A DNA stretch of 64,000 nucleotides from Oxalobacteraceae bacterium (GCA_947448025.1 CANFLV010000011.1:1-64000); one strand, 5' to 3'; positions 17,119 to 27,400 are shown, counted from the first letter of the stretch. Notes: generated by a model from the letters alone, not told the origin. Program-made: numbers and translations.

Positions 17119-17677
17119 GGGAACCTTGTTTACTTGATATTTTTATCTTGCCTACTGGCTGGACCAGTAAGCTAATTCGTGGCGATGTCTGTCTCTTGAA
17201 TCGCCGAAAAATGACAGGCGCTTGCATGAATTACAGCAACTCGCGCACGTTATCACAGAAAAGAACGGTGTTCCATTTTTAGCGTCGGTGTGGGATGTTT
17301 TGCCCGCGATAATTCAGGCAATCCTTGATTTTTCTGGAGGCCGCAGGAAGGGAGCATAGGCCCGCTGCGAAAATGCCGCATCACTGTTCAAAGTATTTGT
17401 TGGCTGCAGCACTGCCGCGAGTCGAGAGACCTACTGCCGTTACTGAGCGCAGTTGTTCGAATGTTCTTGTCGGCGATGCAGCCTCGATACCGAGGTGCCC
17501 CGACTTTGATGATTAAGTTTTTTTAAGCGGGATAAGCGCGTAACTTTTTACTTGTTTTATCAGCTATAGTTAGGATGGCAACATGACAAAAGTTAGCAAA
17601 TTCGCATTGCATCGTTCGCGCTTAGTCTTGGTAATACCATCGACCAAGTTAGGGCGTTGATTTTTTAAGAGAAACAT
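17119..17677. other. Intergenic region upstream of dctP
   Basis: This is 559 bp without a supportable gene. It carries a 17-bp palindrome 35 bp before dctP (listed separately) and an AT-richer stretch at about 17515-17580 that could hold a promoter for the downstream DUF2306 gene. I could not place convincing -35/-10 hexamers. A 25-codon frame at 17583 has no recognisable features. Confidence 0.4.
17153..17169. promoter_or_regulatory. Operator-like palindrome upstream of dctP
   Basis: TACTGG-CTGGA-CCAGTA is a perfect 6-bp inverted repeat with a 5-bp spacer, 35 to 51 bp upstream of the dctP start codon. Position and size suit a repressor or activator site. The CTGGTCCAGCCAG core loosely resembles GntR/FadR-type sites, but the inner bases do not match well, so the regulator is unknown. 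Confidence 0.35.
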
Positions 17678-18091
17678 ATGCAACTCACGCCCATCATCGC
17701 CATTCACATGAGCGCCGCATTGACCGCATTGGTTCTGGGGCCGCTTGTCTTTTGGGCCCGTTTAGGGCAGACCATTCGGGTTCGCTGGCATCGCGCCTTG
17801 GGCTACGCCTGGACGACCTGCATGGTGGCCGCCGCCATTTCCGCGATGTTCATTCGCAGCTATGACTTGCCCAATATCTGGGGCTATACCCCGATTCATC
17901 TTTTGGTCTTGGTGACGGCAGTCGGTTTATTCAAAGCATTTCGAGCATTAGCAAAACGCGACTTTGCCCAGCATCGTAGCAACATGCAACGGCTTTATAT
18001 CGGCGCATGCCTGGTCGCCGGGGGTTTCACCTTAATGCCATCACGCTATCTGGGGCAGCTGATCTGGGGAACATGGCTGGGACTTCTGTAA
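17678..18091 (+). CDS. DUF2306-family integral membrane protein
   Basis: A small protein of 137 aa with four predicted transmembrane helices, roughly residues 7-27 (IAIHMSAALTALVLGPLVFW), 43-61, 70-88 and 106-128. The IHMSAALTALVLGP opening and the WHRALGYAWTTCMVAAAISAMFI block, with a histidine in the first helix and WHRxLGY after it, match the DUF2306 family as I recall it. The function of the family is unknown. A GAGA-rich stretch just before the ATG could serve as a weak ribosome site. It stands alone and is followed by about 160 bp of non-coding DNA. Confidence 0.7.
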   Translation: MQLTPIIAIHMSAALTALVLGPLVFWARLGQTIRVRWHRALGYAWTTCMVAAAISAMFIRSYDLPNIWGYTPIHLLVLVTAVGLFKAFRALAKRDFAQHRSNMQRLYIGACLVAGGFTLMPSRYLGQLIWGTWLGLL

Positions 18092-18250
18092 ATACTGATG
18101 CCGACTGTTGCGTCATAGCAGACAGTTGCGTGCCAACGACGAAGTGCTCGCTAAATCTGGCTCGATCAGGCAAAAAAATTGGCGCGACAATATTAAAATG
18201 ACATCATTATCTTCGTGGCTGAACTGACTTAATCAACCCGGAGTCAATGA

Positions 18251-18517
18251 TTGTCCAATCGTAAAATCTGGTGGCGTCCTATCGCCCACTTTGCCGCTCA
18301 CATGATCGTGGGATGCATGGTTTTCCTGATTTTTGGTTCGATATCGGTCGGGCTCGCTTTGCTGGTGCAGACTCTTGAACGAGTCAATATCCCAAGTATG
18401 ACGCTGAACATGCTCGCATTTATTGAACATGTTATTTTGATCGTCGATGGGATACTTTTCGTGGTGTATGTTGGCATCGCAGGTATCGGTGCCATTAAGG
18501 AGATGAGCGAATCATGA
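18251..18517 (+). CDS. Small two-helix membrane protein, unknown function (TTG start)
   Basis: I do not recognise a family. The 88-residue product has a basic N-terminus (SNRKIWWRP) and two hydrophobic segments, about residues 13-40 (HFAAHMIVGCMVFLIFGSIS) and 57-80 (FIEHVILIVDGILFVVYVGI). A stop codon sits immediately before the TTG, so no earlier start is possible. GGAG at 18240-18243 is placed seven bases upstream of the TTG, which supports it. The overlapping ATG at 18247 opens a frame of only six codons. The stop overlaps the next small gene by 4 bp. Confidence 0.6.
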   Translation: MSNRKIWWRPIAHFAAHMIVGCMVFLIFGSISVGLALLVQTLERVNIPSMTLNMLAFIEHVILIVDGILFVVYVGIAGIGAIKEMSES

Positions 18518-18687
18518 AAACAGCCGACACAACTTTTTGCCAGGAGTTCGTCATTGCGGCCAAGCAGGGGCCGCGACTTTACTTTGCGCCTTTGGTGGGC
18601 GCGTTCAAGGCGGTGCGGGAAGAAGCCCAGCGGATTTACCAGATCAACAAATCCGACCGAACGCTGCTGCCGAACAAGCAAGACTAA
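18514..18687 (+). CDS. 57-residue hypothetical protein, coupled to upstream membrane gene
   Basis: This is a short frame whose ATG overlaps the preceding stop (ATGA) and that has AAGGAG about ten bases upstream. The product begins MKTADTTFCQEFVIAAKQGP and continues with an amphipathic stretch, FKAVREEAQRIYQINKSD, ending in NKQD. It has no signal peptide or membrane helix and I recognise no family. The ribosome site, the 4-bp overlap and the coherent amphipathic sequence argue that it is real and translated with the membrane protein before it. Confidence 0.5.
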   Translation: MKTADTTFCQEFVIAAKQGPRLYFAPLVGAFKAVREEAQRIYQINKSDRTLLPNKQD

Positions 18688-18743
18688 GCCTGCCGCATTC
18701 AAAAGACCGGCGGATCTCTTATCCCGCCCAGCTTGGTGATCGC

Positions 18744-19733
18744 TTAGTGATTTCTATCCACTGCGAATCTGGATAAATTGAGCAAAGAGTCTTTGAATTG
18801 ACTATCGGGCATGCCGGACAAGGCGTCCGTGGCCCTTTGTGCGGCCTTGGAGGCTTCCTGCATCGTATAGTCGAGTGCGCCGGACGTCGTGATGGCGGCC
18901 AGGATTTCATCGAAATGGGTTTCGTCGCCATTCTCGATGCAGCTGCGTACGAGCTCGCGCTGATTGGGCGTGCCATTTTCCATCAGGTAGATGAGCGGCA
19001 GGGTGGGCTTGCCTTCGCGCAGGTCATCGCCGACATTCTTGCCGATATCGGCAGCATTGCCGGAATAATCGAGCGCATCGTCCACGAGCTGAAAGGCCGT
19101 GCCTAGCGAGCGGCCGTATTCTGCAGCCGCTTCAACTTCAGACTCTGGTGCGCCGGCAATCAGGGCGCCCAGCTGGGCTGCTGCTTCAAACAATTTTGCT
19201 GTCTTGGAGCGAATCACCTGCAGATAGCGTGCTTCATCGACATCGGGGTCGTGCATGTTCAATAACTGCAGCACTTCACCTTCGGCGATCACATTCGTCG
19301 CATCCGCAAGAATCTGCATGACGCGCATGTCGCCGACATTGACCATCATCTGGAATGCACGCGAGTATACGAAGTCGCCGACCAGTACCGACGCGGCATT
19401 GCCGAACATCGCATTGGCAGTCTCGCGCCCGCGTCGCAAAGAGGATTCATCGACGACGTCATCATGCAGCAAGGTCGCTGTGTGGATGAACTCCACCACA
19501 GCGGCTAGTGCGTGATGGTGCGTGCCGCTGTAGCCGTAGGCGTTCGCCAACAGTAGTACCAATACCGGCCGGATGCGTTTGCCGCCGGCGCTGATGATGT
19601 ATTCGGCGATCTGGCTCACGAGCGGGACGTCGGAATGCAGTTGCTGGCGGATAACCCGGTTCACCGCTTCCATATCGGCGGAAATCGGTTCGATGAGATT
19701 GTTTTGTGAGGTGTGGCGGATGGCGGCAGACAA
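18744..19733 (-). CDS. ispB: Octaprenyl (polyprenyl) diphosphate synthase
   Basis: IspB makes the long all-trans isoprenoid side chain of ubiquinone from farnesyl and isopentenyl diphosphate. Both aspartate-rich motifs of the trans-polyprenyl synthases are present: the first as LLHDDVVDESSLRRG (about residues 88-102) and the second as AFQLVDDALDYSG (about 213-225). GGKRIRP, which binds isopentenyl diphosphate, lies near residue 50. The 329-aa length fits. The frame opens with TTG and an AGG is suitably placed upstream. A later ATG at residue 21 would cut into conserved sequence. It is divergent from rplU, as is common in proteobacteria. Chain length cannot be told from sequence by eye. Confidence 0.93.
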   Translation of the reverse strand: MSAAIRHTSQNNLIEPISADMEAVNRVIRQQLHSDVPLVSQIAEYIISAGGKRIRPVLVLLLANAYGYSGTHHHALAAVVEFIHTATLLHDDVVDESSLRRGRETANAMFGNAASVLVGDFVYSRAFQMMVNVGDMRVMQILADATNVIAEGEVLQLLNMHDPDVDEARYLQVIRSKTAKLFEAAAQLGALIAGAPESEVEAAAEYGRSLGTAFQLVDDALDYSGNAADIGKNVGDDLREGKPTLPLIYLMENGTPNQRELVRSCIENGDETHFDEILAAITTSGALDYTMQEASKAAQRATDALSGMPDSQFKDSLLNLSRFAVDRNH

Positions 19734-19842
19734 TGGGGGAACCTGCTAAGAATCGACAATTGCTTGGATTATACGACGAGTGCGGCTTCCTGCTAAGTTC
19801 AGCAGTGCAATGCCTCGACGCAAAGCGCGATGCGATGATGTT

Positions 19843-19871
19843 TTGACCGGTGCCGCAACTTTATGTATAAT
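19843..19871 (+). promoter_or_regulatory. Sigma-70 promoter of rplU-rpmA
   Basis: TTGACC (19843-19848) and a perfect TATAAT (19866-19871) are separated by exactly 17 bp, about 83 bp upstream of the rplU start codon. It is the strongest promoter match in the window, as expected for ribosomal protein genes. It probably also drives obgE by partial readthrough of the terminator after rpmA. Confidence 0.88.
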
Positions 19872-19953
19872 CCGCGGTTCACCCAAATGCAGGCGGGCTC
19901 GTTATGCTTTGCAGGACGGTGGAAAAATTCTCAATTATTCGACGAGGTTTCAC

Positions 19954-20265
19954 ATGTACGCGGTCATAAAAACCGGTGGCAAACAATATAAAGTTGTCGC
20001 TGGTGAAAAATTCAAAATAGAACAGATACCTGCAGACATTGGCTCCGAAGTCACCCTTGATCAAGTGCTCGCATTGGGCGCTGGCGAAACGATTAAATTC
20101 GGTACGCCTCTGGTTGAAGGTGCCACGGTGCTGGCTAAGGTATTGGCGCACGGTCGCCACGATAAGGTCAAAATTTTCAAGATGCGCCGTCGTAAGCACT
20201 ACCAAAAGCGCATGGGCCATCGCCAAAATTTCACCGAATTGCAAATCGTCTCGATCAACGGTTAA
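19954..20265 (+). CDS. rplU: 50S ribosomal protein L21
   Basis: L21 binds 23S rRNA in the large subunit. The 103-aa product starts [20 protein letters not shown], the highly conserved L21 N-terminus, and contains [20 protein letters not shown], the basic signature segment. The start has GAGG about eight bases upstream. An open frame extends 58 codons further upstream but is not part of the protein. It is followed 39 bp later by rpmA, the standard rplU-rpmA-obgE order. Confidence 0.98.
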   Translation: MYAVIKTGGKQYKVVAGEKFKIEQIPADIGSEVTLDQVLALGAGETIKFGTPLVEGATVLAKVLAHGRHDKVKIFKMRRRKHYQKRMGHRQNFTELQIVSING

Positions 20266-20304
20266 TCCGTTATTCTGAGCTAACCAGATACCAAGGAGCA
20301 GTAA

Positions 20305-20562
20305 ATGGCACATAAAAAGGGCGGCGGCACTACGCGCAACGGCCGTGATTCAGAGTCAAAACGACTCGGCGTCAAGGTCTACGGTGGTCAAACTATCAAT
20401 GCTGGCGGCATCATTGTTCGCCAACGTGGTACGAAGATGCACCCAGGCGAGAACGTCGGTATGGGCAAAGACCACACCTTGTTCGCGCTGATCAACGGTA
20501 AAGTTGCATTCGTCACCAAAGGTGCTTTGCAGCGCCACATGGTGACAGTAATTCCAGCGTAA
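20305..20562 (+). CDS. rpmA: 50S ribosomal protein L27
   Basis: L27 lies near the peptidyl-transferase centre. The 85-aa product begins [20 protein letters not shown] and contains [19 protein letters not shown], both near-invariant in L27. There is no N-terminal extension of the kind cleaved in Firmicutes. AAGGAG precedes the start. It is co-transcribed with rplU and followed by an intrinsic terminator. Confidence 0.98.
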   Translation: MAHKKGGGTTRNGRDSESKRLGVKVYGGQTINAGGIIVRQRGTKMHPGENVGMGKDHTLFALINGKVAFVTKGALQRHMVTVIPA

Positions 20563-20601
20563 GTTTTACGCAGAGGCGAAAGCCTTGTTTCAAAAGGCTC
20601 T

Positions 20602-21803
<1,202 letters not shown>

Positions 21804-21822
21804 GATTTAGCTTACTGCACCC

Positions 21823-22941
21823 ATGGACGCCGCCATTCAACACGCCAAACGCATCATCGTCAAAGTCGGATCCTCCCTGGTCACCAATGACGGTCAGGGA
21901 CTCGATCACGACGCCATTGCAAAATGGGCCGCGCAAATCGCGGATTTGCGTAAGCTCGGTAAAGAGGTCGTGCTGGTCAGTTCCGGTGCCATTGCCGAGG
22001 GCATGCAGCGGCTGGGCTTCACCACGCGTCCGACCGGTATCCATGAGTTACAAGCCTGCGCGGCAGTAGGGCAAATGGGGCTGGTGCAGATTTATGAAAC
22101 CAGCTTTCGCCAACATGGCTTGCATACGGCGCAAGTCTTGCTCACGCACGCCGACCTGGCCGATCGCGAGCGCTATCTCAACGCCCGTTCAACGCTGTTT
22201 ACGCTGCTGAACTTTGGCGTTATCCCGATCATTAATGAAAACGATACCGTCGTCACCGACGAAATCAAGTTTGGCGATAACGATACGCTGGGCGCGCTGG
22301 TGGCGAACCTGATCGAAGCCGATGCGCTGGTGATCCTGACCGACCAGAAGGGTTTGTTCACGGCAGATCCACGCAAGGATCCCAAGGCTGAGTTCGTCCA
22401 TCATGCCAAGGCCGGTGACCCGGCGCTGGAAGTGATGGCCGGCGGCGCCGGTTCCAGCATCGGTCGCGGCGGCATGCTGACCAAGATCCTCGCGGCCAAG
22501 CGTGCCGCGACGTCGGGCGCGCATACCGTGATCGCCTGGGGCCGTGAAAATGAGGTCCTCACGCGTCTGGCCAGGGGTGAAGCGATCGGTACGCACCTTG
22601 CGGCGCAAACGGCGCAGCTAACGGCGCGCAAACAGTGGATGGCGGATCATCTGCAAACTGCAGGTCGGGTCATGCTCGACGCTGGCGCGGTGCAAAAACT
22701 GACAGCCGAGGGCAAGTCTTTGCTGCCGATTGGTGTCACTGACGTGAGTGGAGAATTCGGTCGCGGTGATGTCATCACCTGTGTCGATGCGGCCGGGCTG
22801 GCGATTGCGCGCGGCATCAGTAATTACGGCAGTTCGGATGCGCGCAGGATCATGCGTCGCGCCTCCGGCGAGATTGAAGCCATCCTCGGATTCGTCGAGG
22901 AACCCGAGCTCATTCATCGCGATAACTTGGTACTCGTCTAG
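21823..22941 (+). CDS. proB: Glutamate 5-kinase
   Basis: ProB phosphorylates glutamate to gamma-glutamyl phosphate, the first and feedback-inhibited step of proline synthesis. The amino-acid kinase domain spans about residues 8-260, with [27 protein letters not shown] and [21 protein letters not shown] as landmarks. A C-terminal PUA domain (about 280-370) starts near [14 protein letters not shown]. The 372-aa length is that of the PUA-containing form. It lies 19 bp after obgE, an arrangement common in Burkholderiales. proA is not adjacent. Confidence 0.96.
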   Translation: MDAAIQHAKRIIVKVGSSLVTNDGQGLDHDAIAKWAAQIADLRKLGKEVVLVSSGAIAEGMQRLGFTTRPTGIHELQACAAVGQMGLVQIYETSFRQHGLHTAQVLLTHADLADRERYLNARSTLFTLLNFGVIPIINENDTVVTDEIKFGDNDTLGALVANLIEADALVILTDQKGLFTADPRKDPKAEFVHHAKAGDPALEVMAGGAGSSIGRGGMLTKILAAKRAATSGAHTVIAWGRENEVLTRLARGEAIGTHLAAQTAQLTARKQWMADHLQTAGRVMLDAGAVQKLTAEGKSLLPIGVTDVSGEFGRGDVITCVDAAGLAIARGISNYGSSDARRIMRRASGEIEAILGFVEEPELIHRDNLVLV

Positions 22942-22981
22942 CGTTCGTCAGCGGCGCGCAATGTATTGCGCCTTGATCGTT

Positions 22982-23533
22982 TCAGTCCGATACCGGTGAC
23001 ATGCTTTTGCGCGCGTTAAGGCCTCCGTCATTACGAAACCTCTCCAGCATCTGCGCTACCGTTCCGGCGACCATCTTGTCCTTGCACAGGAAGTCATTGA
23101 CCAGCGTCGCATGCTGCTTATTGGGCGATGCGCCGCTGATCGGTTCCCACCCTTCACGTCGCGAGCGTGACCAGCTGCCATCGGCGCGGCCGAAGGCGTA
23201 CAAACGTTTTTGTAGCAGCTCACAGCGTATGCCTTCGAAGCTGACATTTTTTGCGCCCCCTGCGCTGATGCTGACTAGCGTATAGCGCACTACGCCATCC
23301 TTGCCGATGACGATCGATGTGCTGTCGATAGCGAAGCTCTGGGTTGCTGTCGGACTGACGTAGAAGGGTAGCAGGTTCTCCTTCAATGGCGCCGCAGGGA
23401 GTTGCAGGGCGATTTCTTGCCATGCCTTCTCCAGTTCTTCCACATCGTCTTGTGCAAACGCTGCGGTGCCGGCTACCAGCAGCGTGAGCGCCGCCAGTCG
23501 TCGCAGGACGCGGCCGGAAAAATAATCAGTCAT
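22982..23533 (-). CDS. CNP1-like family secreted protein
   Basis: This 183-aa protein has a Sec signal peptide with cleavage likely after Ala27 (GTAAFA/QDD). The mature part contains SFAIDSTSIVIGKDGVVRYTL and EGIRCELLQKRLYAFGRADG, which I recognise as the CNP1-like family (named from a neisserial cryptic protein). Function is unknown and an outer-membrane or periplasmic location is likely. It is 8 bp downstream of rppH on the same strand, an association common in betaproteobacteria. Two cysteines, one in GIRCELL and one in FLCKDKM, may form a disulfide. Confidence 0.8.
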   Translation of the reverse strand: MTDYFSGRVLRRLAALTLLVAGTAAFAQDDVEELEKAWQEIALQLPAAPLKENLLPFYVSPTATQSFAIDSTSIVIGKDGVVRYTLVSISAGGAKNVSFEGIRCELLQKRLYAFGRADGSWSRSRREGWEPISGASPNKQHATLVNDFLCKDKMVAGTVAQMLERFRNDGGLNARKSMSPVSD

Positions 23534-23541
23534 TCACACTC

Positions 23542-24126
23542 TCATTTTGGGTCGGGTTCGGTCACGGTCACGACAGGTGTTTCGTTATTGGCGCGCGGCG
23601 GATGTGCCTGGCGCAGATAACGTCCAGTCGGTCGCGGTGTTGGTGTCGCATTTGGACGACTCAGGAAACGTGATAATTCCTGCAGCGCGCGTTGATAGAC
23701 ATCGCGCTTGAATTCAATGACCACATCCAGCGGCACCCAATACTCATGCCAGCGCCATGCGTCGAACTCGGGATGTTCGGTCAGGCGCAGGTTGACATCA
23801 CAGTCGCGGCCAACCATACGCAGCAGGAACCAGATCTGTTTCTGGCCACGATAATGCCCGCGGATTTCACGCTTGATGAAACGATCCGGCACCTCATAGC
23901 GTAGCCAGTCGCGCGTGCGACCGATAATCTTGACATGCTCCGCCCTGAGCCCGACTTCTTCTTCGAGCTCACGAAACATCGCCTGTTCCGGCGTTTCGCC
24001 GAATTTGATACCGCCCTGCGGAAACTGCCACGAGTGCTCGCGCACCCGCTTTCCCCACCAAACCTCATTTTGGGCATTGATGAGGATGATGCCGACGTTT
24101 GGGCGAAAGCCTTCACGGTCCAGCAT
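23542..24126 (-). CDS. rppH: RNA pyrophosphohydrolase (Nudix) RppH
   Basis: RppH removes pyrophosphate from 5'-triphosphorylated mRNA and so triggers RNase E-dependent decay. The N-terminus [20 protein letters not shown] is the classic RppH start, followed by [17 protein letters not shown] and the Nudix residues [10 protein letters not shown]. Then comes the conserved YxxPxR-type stretch around residues 80-90. A proline-rich, low-complexity tail extends past the usual end (about residue 160) to 194 aa. I placed the start at the ATG preceded by GAGGTG. A TTG four codons upstream opens the frame but is not needed. proS is divergent. Confidence 0.94.
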   Translation of the reverse strand: MLDREGFRPNVGIILINAQNEVWWGKRVREHSWQFPQGGIKFGETPEQAMFRELEEEVGLRAEHVKIIGRTRDWLRYEVPDRFIKREIRGHYRGQKQIWFLLRMVGRDCDVNLRLTEHPEFDAWRWHEYWVPLDVVIEFKRDVYQRALQELSRFLSRPNATPTPRPTGRYLRQAHPPRANNETPVVTVTEPDPK

Positions 24127-24324
24127 GTTGCACCTCAAAACTTTCTGCGGCTAGAAGGCCTTTAAATCGACTGCGACACAATCAATGTCATGTGGTGGCT
24201 CCGCCATGCAAAGGCGGAAAACAGTGGCAGGAATCAAATGTGTGAAGAAGTGGGCGCATCTGCCAGCTAATCCTTTAAAATTGAGTTGATTATAACCCCC
24301 TCTTTTTAAAAAGAATTCATCGTT

Positions 24325-26058
24325 ATGCGCGCCTCACGTTTTTTTATTTCTACCCTCAAGGAAGCCCCGGCCGACGCCGAAATCGTCAGTCATAAACTGA
24401 TGCAACGCGCCGGTATGATCAAGCGCCTTGGTTCCGGTATTTACACTTACATGCCCATTGGCTTACGCGTCATCCGCAAGGTCGAAGCGATCGTACGCGA
24501 AGAGATGAACCGCGCCGGCGCAGTCGAGCTGCTCATGCCGCTCGTACAGCCTGCCGAGCTGTGGCAGGAAACCGGCCGCTGGGACAAGATGGGGCCTGAA
24601 CTCATGCGCGTGAAAGACCGCCATGGTCGTGATTTCGCGATCCAGCCAACCTCCGAAGAAGTCATCACCGACGTCGTGCGCAGCGATATCAAATCGTATC
24701 GTCAGCTGCCGATTAATTTTTATCATATCCAGACCAAGTTCCGCGATGAGCGCCGCCCGCGTTTCGGCCTCATGCGCGGCCGCGAATTCACGATGAAGGA
24801 TGCCTACTCCTTCGACCGCGACCTGGCCGGCATGCAGAAATCCTACGACATCATGTTCGCCGCCTATGGCCGCATCTTTACCCGCTTCGGCCTGCAGTTC
24901 CGCGCAGTGGCCGCCGACAACGGCGCCATCGGCGGCTCCGGCTCGCATGAATTCCATGTCATTGCCGATACTGGCGAAGATGCGCTGGTCTACTGCCCCG
25001 AGTCAGATTACGCCGCCAACATGGAAGCCGCCGAAGCCGTCGCGCCGGTCGCAGCACGCGCTGACGCTACCCAGCCGCTGACCAAAACCGCAACCCCCGG
25101 CAAAGCCAAATGCGAAGACGTCGCTGCTTTGCTCGGCCTGCCATTGACCCAGACCGTGAAGTCCATCGTGCTTGCCGTCGATACCGACGCTGACGGCAAG
25201 ACGCATTCGCAAGTCTGGCTCTTGCTGCTGCGCGGCGACCATGAATTGAATGAAGTGAAGGCCGCCAAGATCGTCGGTCTGGCGAATTTCCGCTTCGCGA
25301 CCGAAGCGGAAATTGTTGAGTGCTTTGGCACCAAGCCGGGTTACCTCGGACCGATCAATATGGCCAAACCAATCAAGGTCGTTGCCGATCGCACGGTGGC
25401 GCAGATGAGTGATTTCGTCTGCGGCGCCAATGAAGCCGACTTCCACTTCACGGGTGCGAACTGGGGCCGCGATTTGCCCGAGCCTCTCGTGGCAGATTTA
25501 CGTAATGTTGTCGCCGGCGATAGTTCACCGGATGGCAAAGGCGTATTGGCGATCCAGCGCGGTATTGAAGTGGGCCATGTATTCCAGCTCGGTACGCGCT
25601 ATTCGCAAGACATGAAAGCGACTTACCTCGATGAAAACGGCAAGCCGCAGCTAATGCAAATGGGCTGCTACGGCATTGGTGTCACGCGCATCCTGGGTGC
25701 AGCGATCGAACAGAACTTCGACGACAAGGGCATCATCTGGCCAAGCTCGATTGCGCCATTTGAAGTGGTTCTGTGCCCGATGGGCTATGACCGAAGTGAG
25801 GCGGTCAAGGAGCAGTGCGACAAATTGTACGAGGCACTGACGGCAGCGGGCGTGGACGTCATGCTCGACGATCGCGGTGAGCGTCCGGGCGCGATGTTCG
25901 CCGACTGGGAATTGATCGGCGTGCCGCATCGTGTCGTGGTCGGTGATCGCGGACTCAAGGAGGGCAAGCTTGAATATCAGGGACGCCGTGATGCTGCGGC
26001 TACGCCAGTCGAGATTGAGGCCATGGTCGACTTCATCAAGTCGAAACTGGCGGCTTGA
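24325..26058 (+). CDS. proS: Prolyl-tRNA synthetase (bacterial type with editing domain)
   Basis: ProS is the class II synthetase that charges tRNA-Pro. Motif 1 ([14 protein letters not shown], about residues 38-51), motif 2 ([21 protein letters not shown]) and motif 3 ([15 protein letters not shown], near residue 450) are all present. Between motifs 2 and 3 lies the INS editing domain (about 230-390), which hydrolyses Ala-tRNA-Pro. An anticodon-binding domain forms the C-terminus ([20 protein letters not shown]). The 577-aa length is typical. It is preceded by a GATTATAA element, a possible extended -10, about 30 bp before the start. Confidence 0.97.
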   Translation: MRASRFFISTLKEAPADAEIVSHKLMQRAGMIKRLGSGIYTYMPIGLRVIRKVEAIVREEMNRAGAVELLMPLVQPAELWQETGRWDKMGPELMRVKDRHGRDFAIQPTSEEVITDVVRSDIKSYRQLPINFYHIQTKFRDERRPRFGLMRGREFTMKDAYSFDRDLAGMQKSYDIMFAAYGRIFTRFGLQFRAVAADNGAIGGSGSHEFHVIADTGEDALVYCPESDYAANMEAAEAVAPVAARADATQPLTKTATPGKAKCEDVAALLGLPLTQTVKSIVLAVDTDADGKTHSQVWLLLLRGDHELNEVKAAKIVGLANFRFATEAEIVECFGTKPGYLGPINMAKPIKVVADRTVAQMSDFVCGANEADFHFTGANWGRDLPEPLVADLRNVVAGDSSPDGKGVLAIQRGIEVGHVFQLGTRYSQDMKATYLDENGKPQLMQMGCYGIGVTRILGAAIEQNFDDKGIIWPSSIAPFEVVLCPMGYDRSEAVKEQCDKLYEALTAAGVDVMLDDRGERPGAMFADWELIGVPHRVVVGDRGLKEGKLEYQGRRDAAATPVEIEAMVDFIKSKLAA

Positions 26059-26068
26059 TTCCGCGACG

Positions 26069-26677
26069 ATGAAACGCCTGTGCCGCTACGGTCTTGCTGT
26101 CGTACTGGCGACATTGGCGATACCGTCGGCATACGCCGGCAATCAGCAGGAAGAAGCGCTGGCCGATTCCGTGCGACTGGCGCTGGCGCGCGCGATCGGC
26201 GACACGAGTCCGCCGAAACCGCAATTCGCCGATATGGCGGAGCGACTGCGCTACCTGCGCTGGCTCGGCGAAATGTCGGACCGGCTCAGCAAGCGCTTGC
26301 CGGACCGCCAGGTGCGTCTGGAATTTTTGCGTACCTCCTGGTACGAAGCCAAGCGTGCCGGTCTCGATCCGGCGCTGGTGCTGGGTCTGGTCGAAGTCGA
26401 ATCGGCGTTTCGCAAATATGCGCTCTCACCGGTCGGCGCGCATGGCTATATGCAGGTGATGCCGTTCTGGACGCGCGTGATCGGCGATGGTCAGCGCAAT
26501 AAACTCTTCAATATGCAAACTAACCTCAGGTATGGCTGCGCCATCCTGCGGCTGTACATGGATATGGAAGGCGGTAATTTATTTTTTGCGCTCGGGCGTT
26601 ACAACGGCAGTCGCGGACGGCCGGAATATCCAAACGCCGTGCTGGGCGCGCTGAGGAAATGGGAATACCTGCATTGA
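26069..26677 (+). CDS. Periplasmic lytic transglycosylase (SLT family)
   Basis: This enzyme cleaves the glycan strands of peptidoglycan. The 202-aa protein starts with a signal peptide (cleavage about Ala21-Ala23, IPSAYA/GNQ). The family 1 SLT motif reads LVEVESAFRKYALSPVGAHG, with the catalytic glutamate at about residue 111, then GYMQVMPFW and, at the end, ALGRYNGSRGRPEYPNAV. The start is the ATG ten bases after the proS stop, and the longer open frame runs inside proS. The gene is coupled to proS and ends at a strong terminator. MltC/MltE-like specificity cannot be assigned by eye. Confidence 0.9.
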   Translation: MKRLCRYGLAVVLATLAIPSAYAGNQQEEALADSVRLALARAIGDTSPPKPQFADMAERLRYLRWLGEMSDRLSKRLPDRQVRLEFLRTSWYEAKRAGLDPALVLGLVEVESAFRKYALSPVGAHGYMQVMPFWTRVIGDGQRNKLFNMQTNLRYGCAILRLYMDMEGGNLFFALGRYNGSRGRPEYPNAVLGALRKWEYLH

Positions 26678-26681
26678 AAAC

Positions 26682-26710
26682 AAAAACGCCCGCGCAATGC
26701 GGGCGTTTTT
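26682..26710. terminator. Bidirectional intrinsic terminator
   Basis: A perfect 12-bp stem (26682-26693 with 26699-26710), whose core is ACGCCCGC/GCGGGCGT, has a GCAAT loop. It carries five T residues after it on the plus strand and five A residues before it, so it works in both directions. It ends the proS-transglycosylase unit and the convergent SWIB/H1-like gene. Confidence 0.95.
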
Positions 26711-26729
26711 GTTTGGCACATTGGAAGGC

Positions 26730-27236
26730 TTATTTCAAATGGTCGGAGATCAGTTTCGTCATCTCGAACATGGAAACTTGCTTCTTGCCGCCAAAGACAG
26801 CTTTCAGCTTTTCATCCGCATTGATCATGCGTTTGTTCAGTTCGTCCTGGAGCTTGGACTTCTTGATGTATTCCCAGATTTTTTTGGTGACTTCAGTGCG
26901 CGGCAACGGATTGGCGCCGATGACGGCAGCGAGAATCGCTGATGGGGTCATAGGCTTCATGAAGGCTGCATTGGGTGTGCGCGGTGCTGCTGCTTTCTTT
27001 GCTACTGGCTTCTTAGCGGCTACTTTTTTCGCGGCGACTTTTTTAGCTGGTGCTGGTGCTGCTGCTTTTTTTGCTACCGGCTTTTTCGCTGCGACTGTTT
27101 TTGCTGCTGGTTTAGCTGCTGCTTTTTTGGCTGCTGGCTTTGCTACGACCTTCTTGGCTGCAGGTTTGACTGCGGCCGTCTTTGCTGCCGGTTTCTTGGC
27201 GGCTGGTTTGGCCGCTGGTTTTTTGGCTGTTGCCAT
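26730..27236 (-). CDS. SWIB/MDM2-domain protein with histone H1-like lysine/alanine-rich N-terminus
   Basis: The first 85 or so residues are KKPAAKPAAKK-type repeats, as in eukaryotic H1 tails, and should bind DNA non-specifically. Residues about 90-168 form a SWIB domain (TPNAAFMKPMTPSAILAAVI ... TEVTKKIWEYIKKSKLQD ... MFEMTKLISDHLK). Bacterial SWIB proteins occur in Chlamydia and many betaproteobacteria, and roles in chromosome organisation or supercoiling are suggested but not proven. The start with AAGGAGG seven bases upstream was preferred over a TTG two codons earlier. It ends at the shared bidirectional terminator. An Ala/Lys-rich repeat gene of the same style lies near 39 kb. Confidence 0.88.
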   Translation of the reverse strand: MATAKKPAAKPAAKKPAAKTAAVKPAAKKVVAKPAAKKAAAKPAAKTVAAKKPVAKKAAAPAPAKKVAAKKVAAKKPVAKKAAAPRTPNAAFMKPMTPSAILAAVIGANPLPRTEVTKKIWEYIKKSKLQDELNKRMINADEKLKAVFGGKKQVSMFEMTKLISDHLK

Positions 27237-27400
27237 CTTCAAGCCTCCTTCACTAAGTATGTTGCGAATCGCGCCATATCACGCACCGCTAATATTGGTG
27301 GTGTTTTCACACGCATGCAAGTCTTTTTTGATCGTTTTGACAGGTATTTACCGAGGCGTGGTCTTATTCCATCGCCCTTTGAACACAGCAATGAAAAAAC

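Noticed and set aside
17440-17470. TTGTTCGAATG string resembling a tRNA T-loop
   Set aside because: No acceptor, D or anticodon stems can be folded around it.
17325-17516. 63-codon open frame upstream of the DUF2306 gene
   Set aside because: It has no ribosome site, no hydrophobic or family pattern, and a composition rich in Arg, Ser and Cys as in chance frames.
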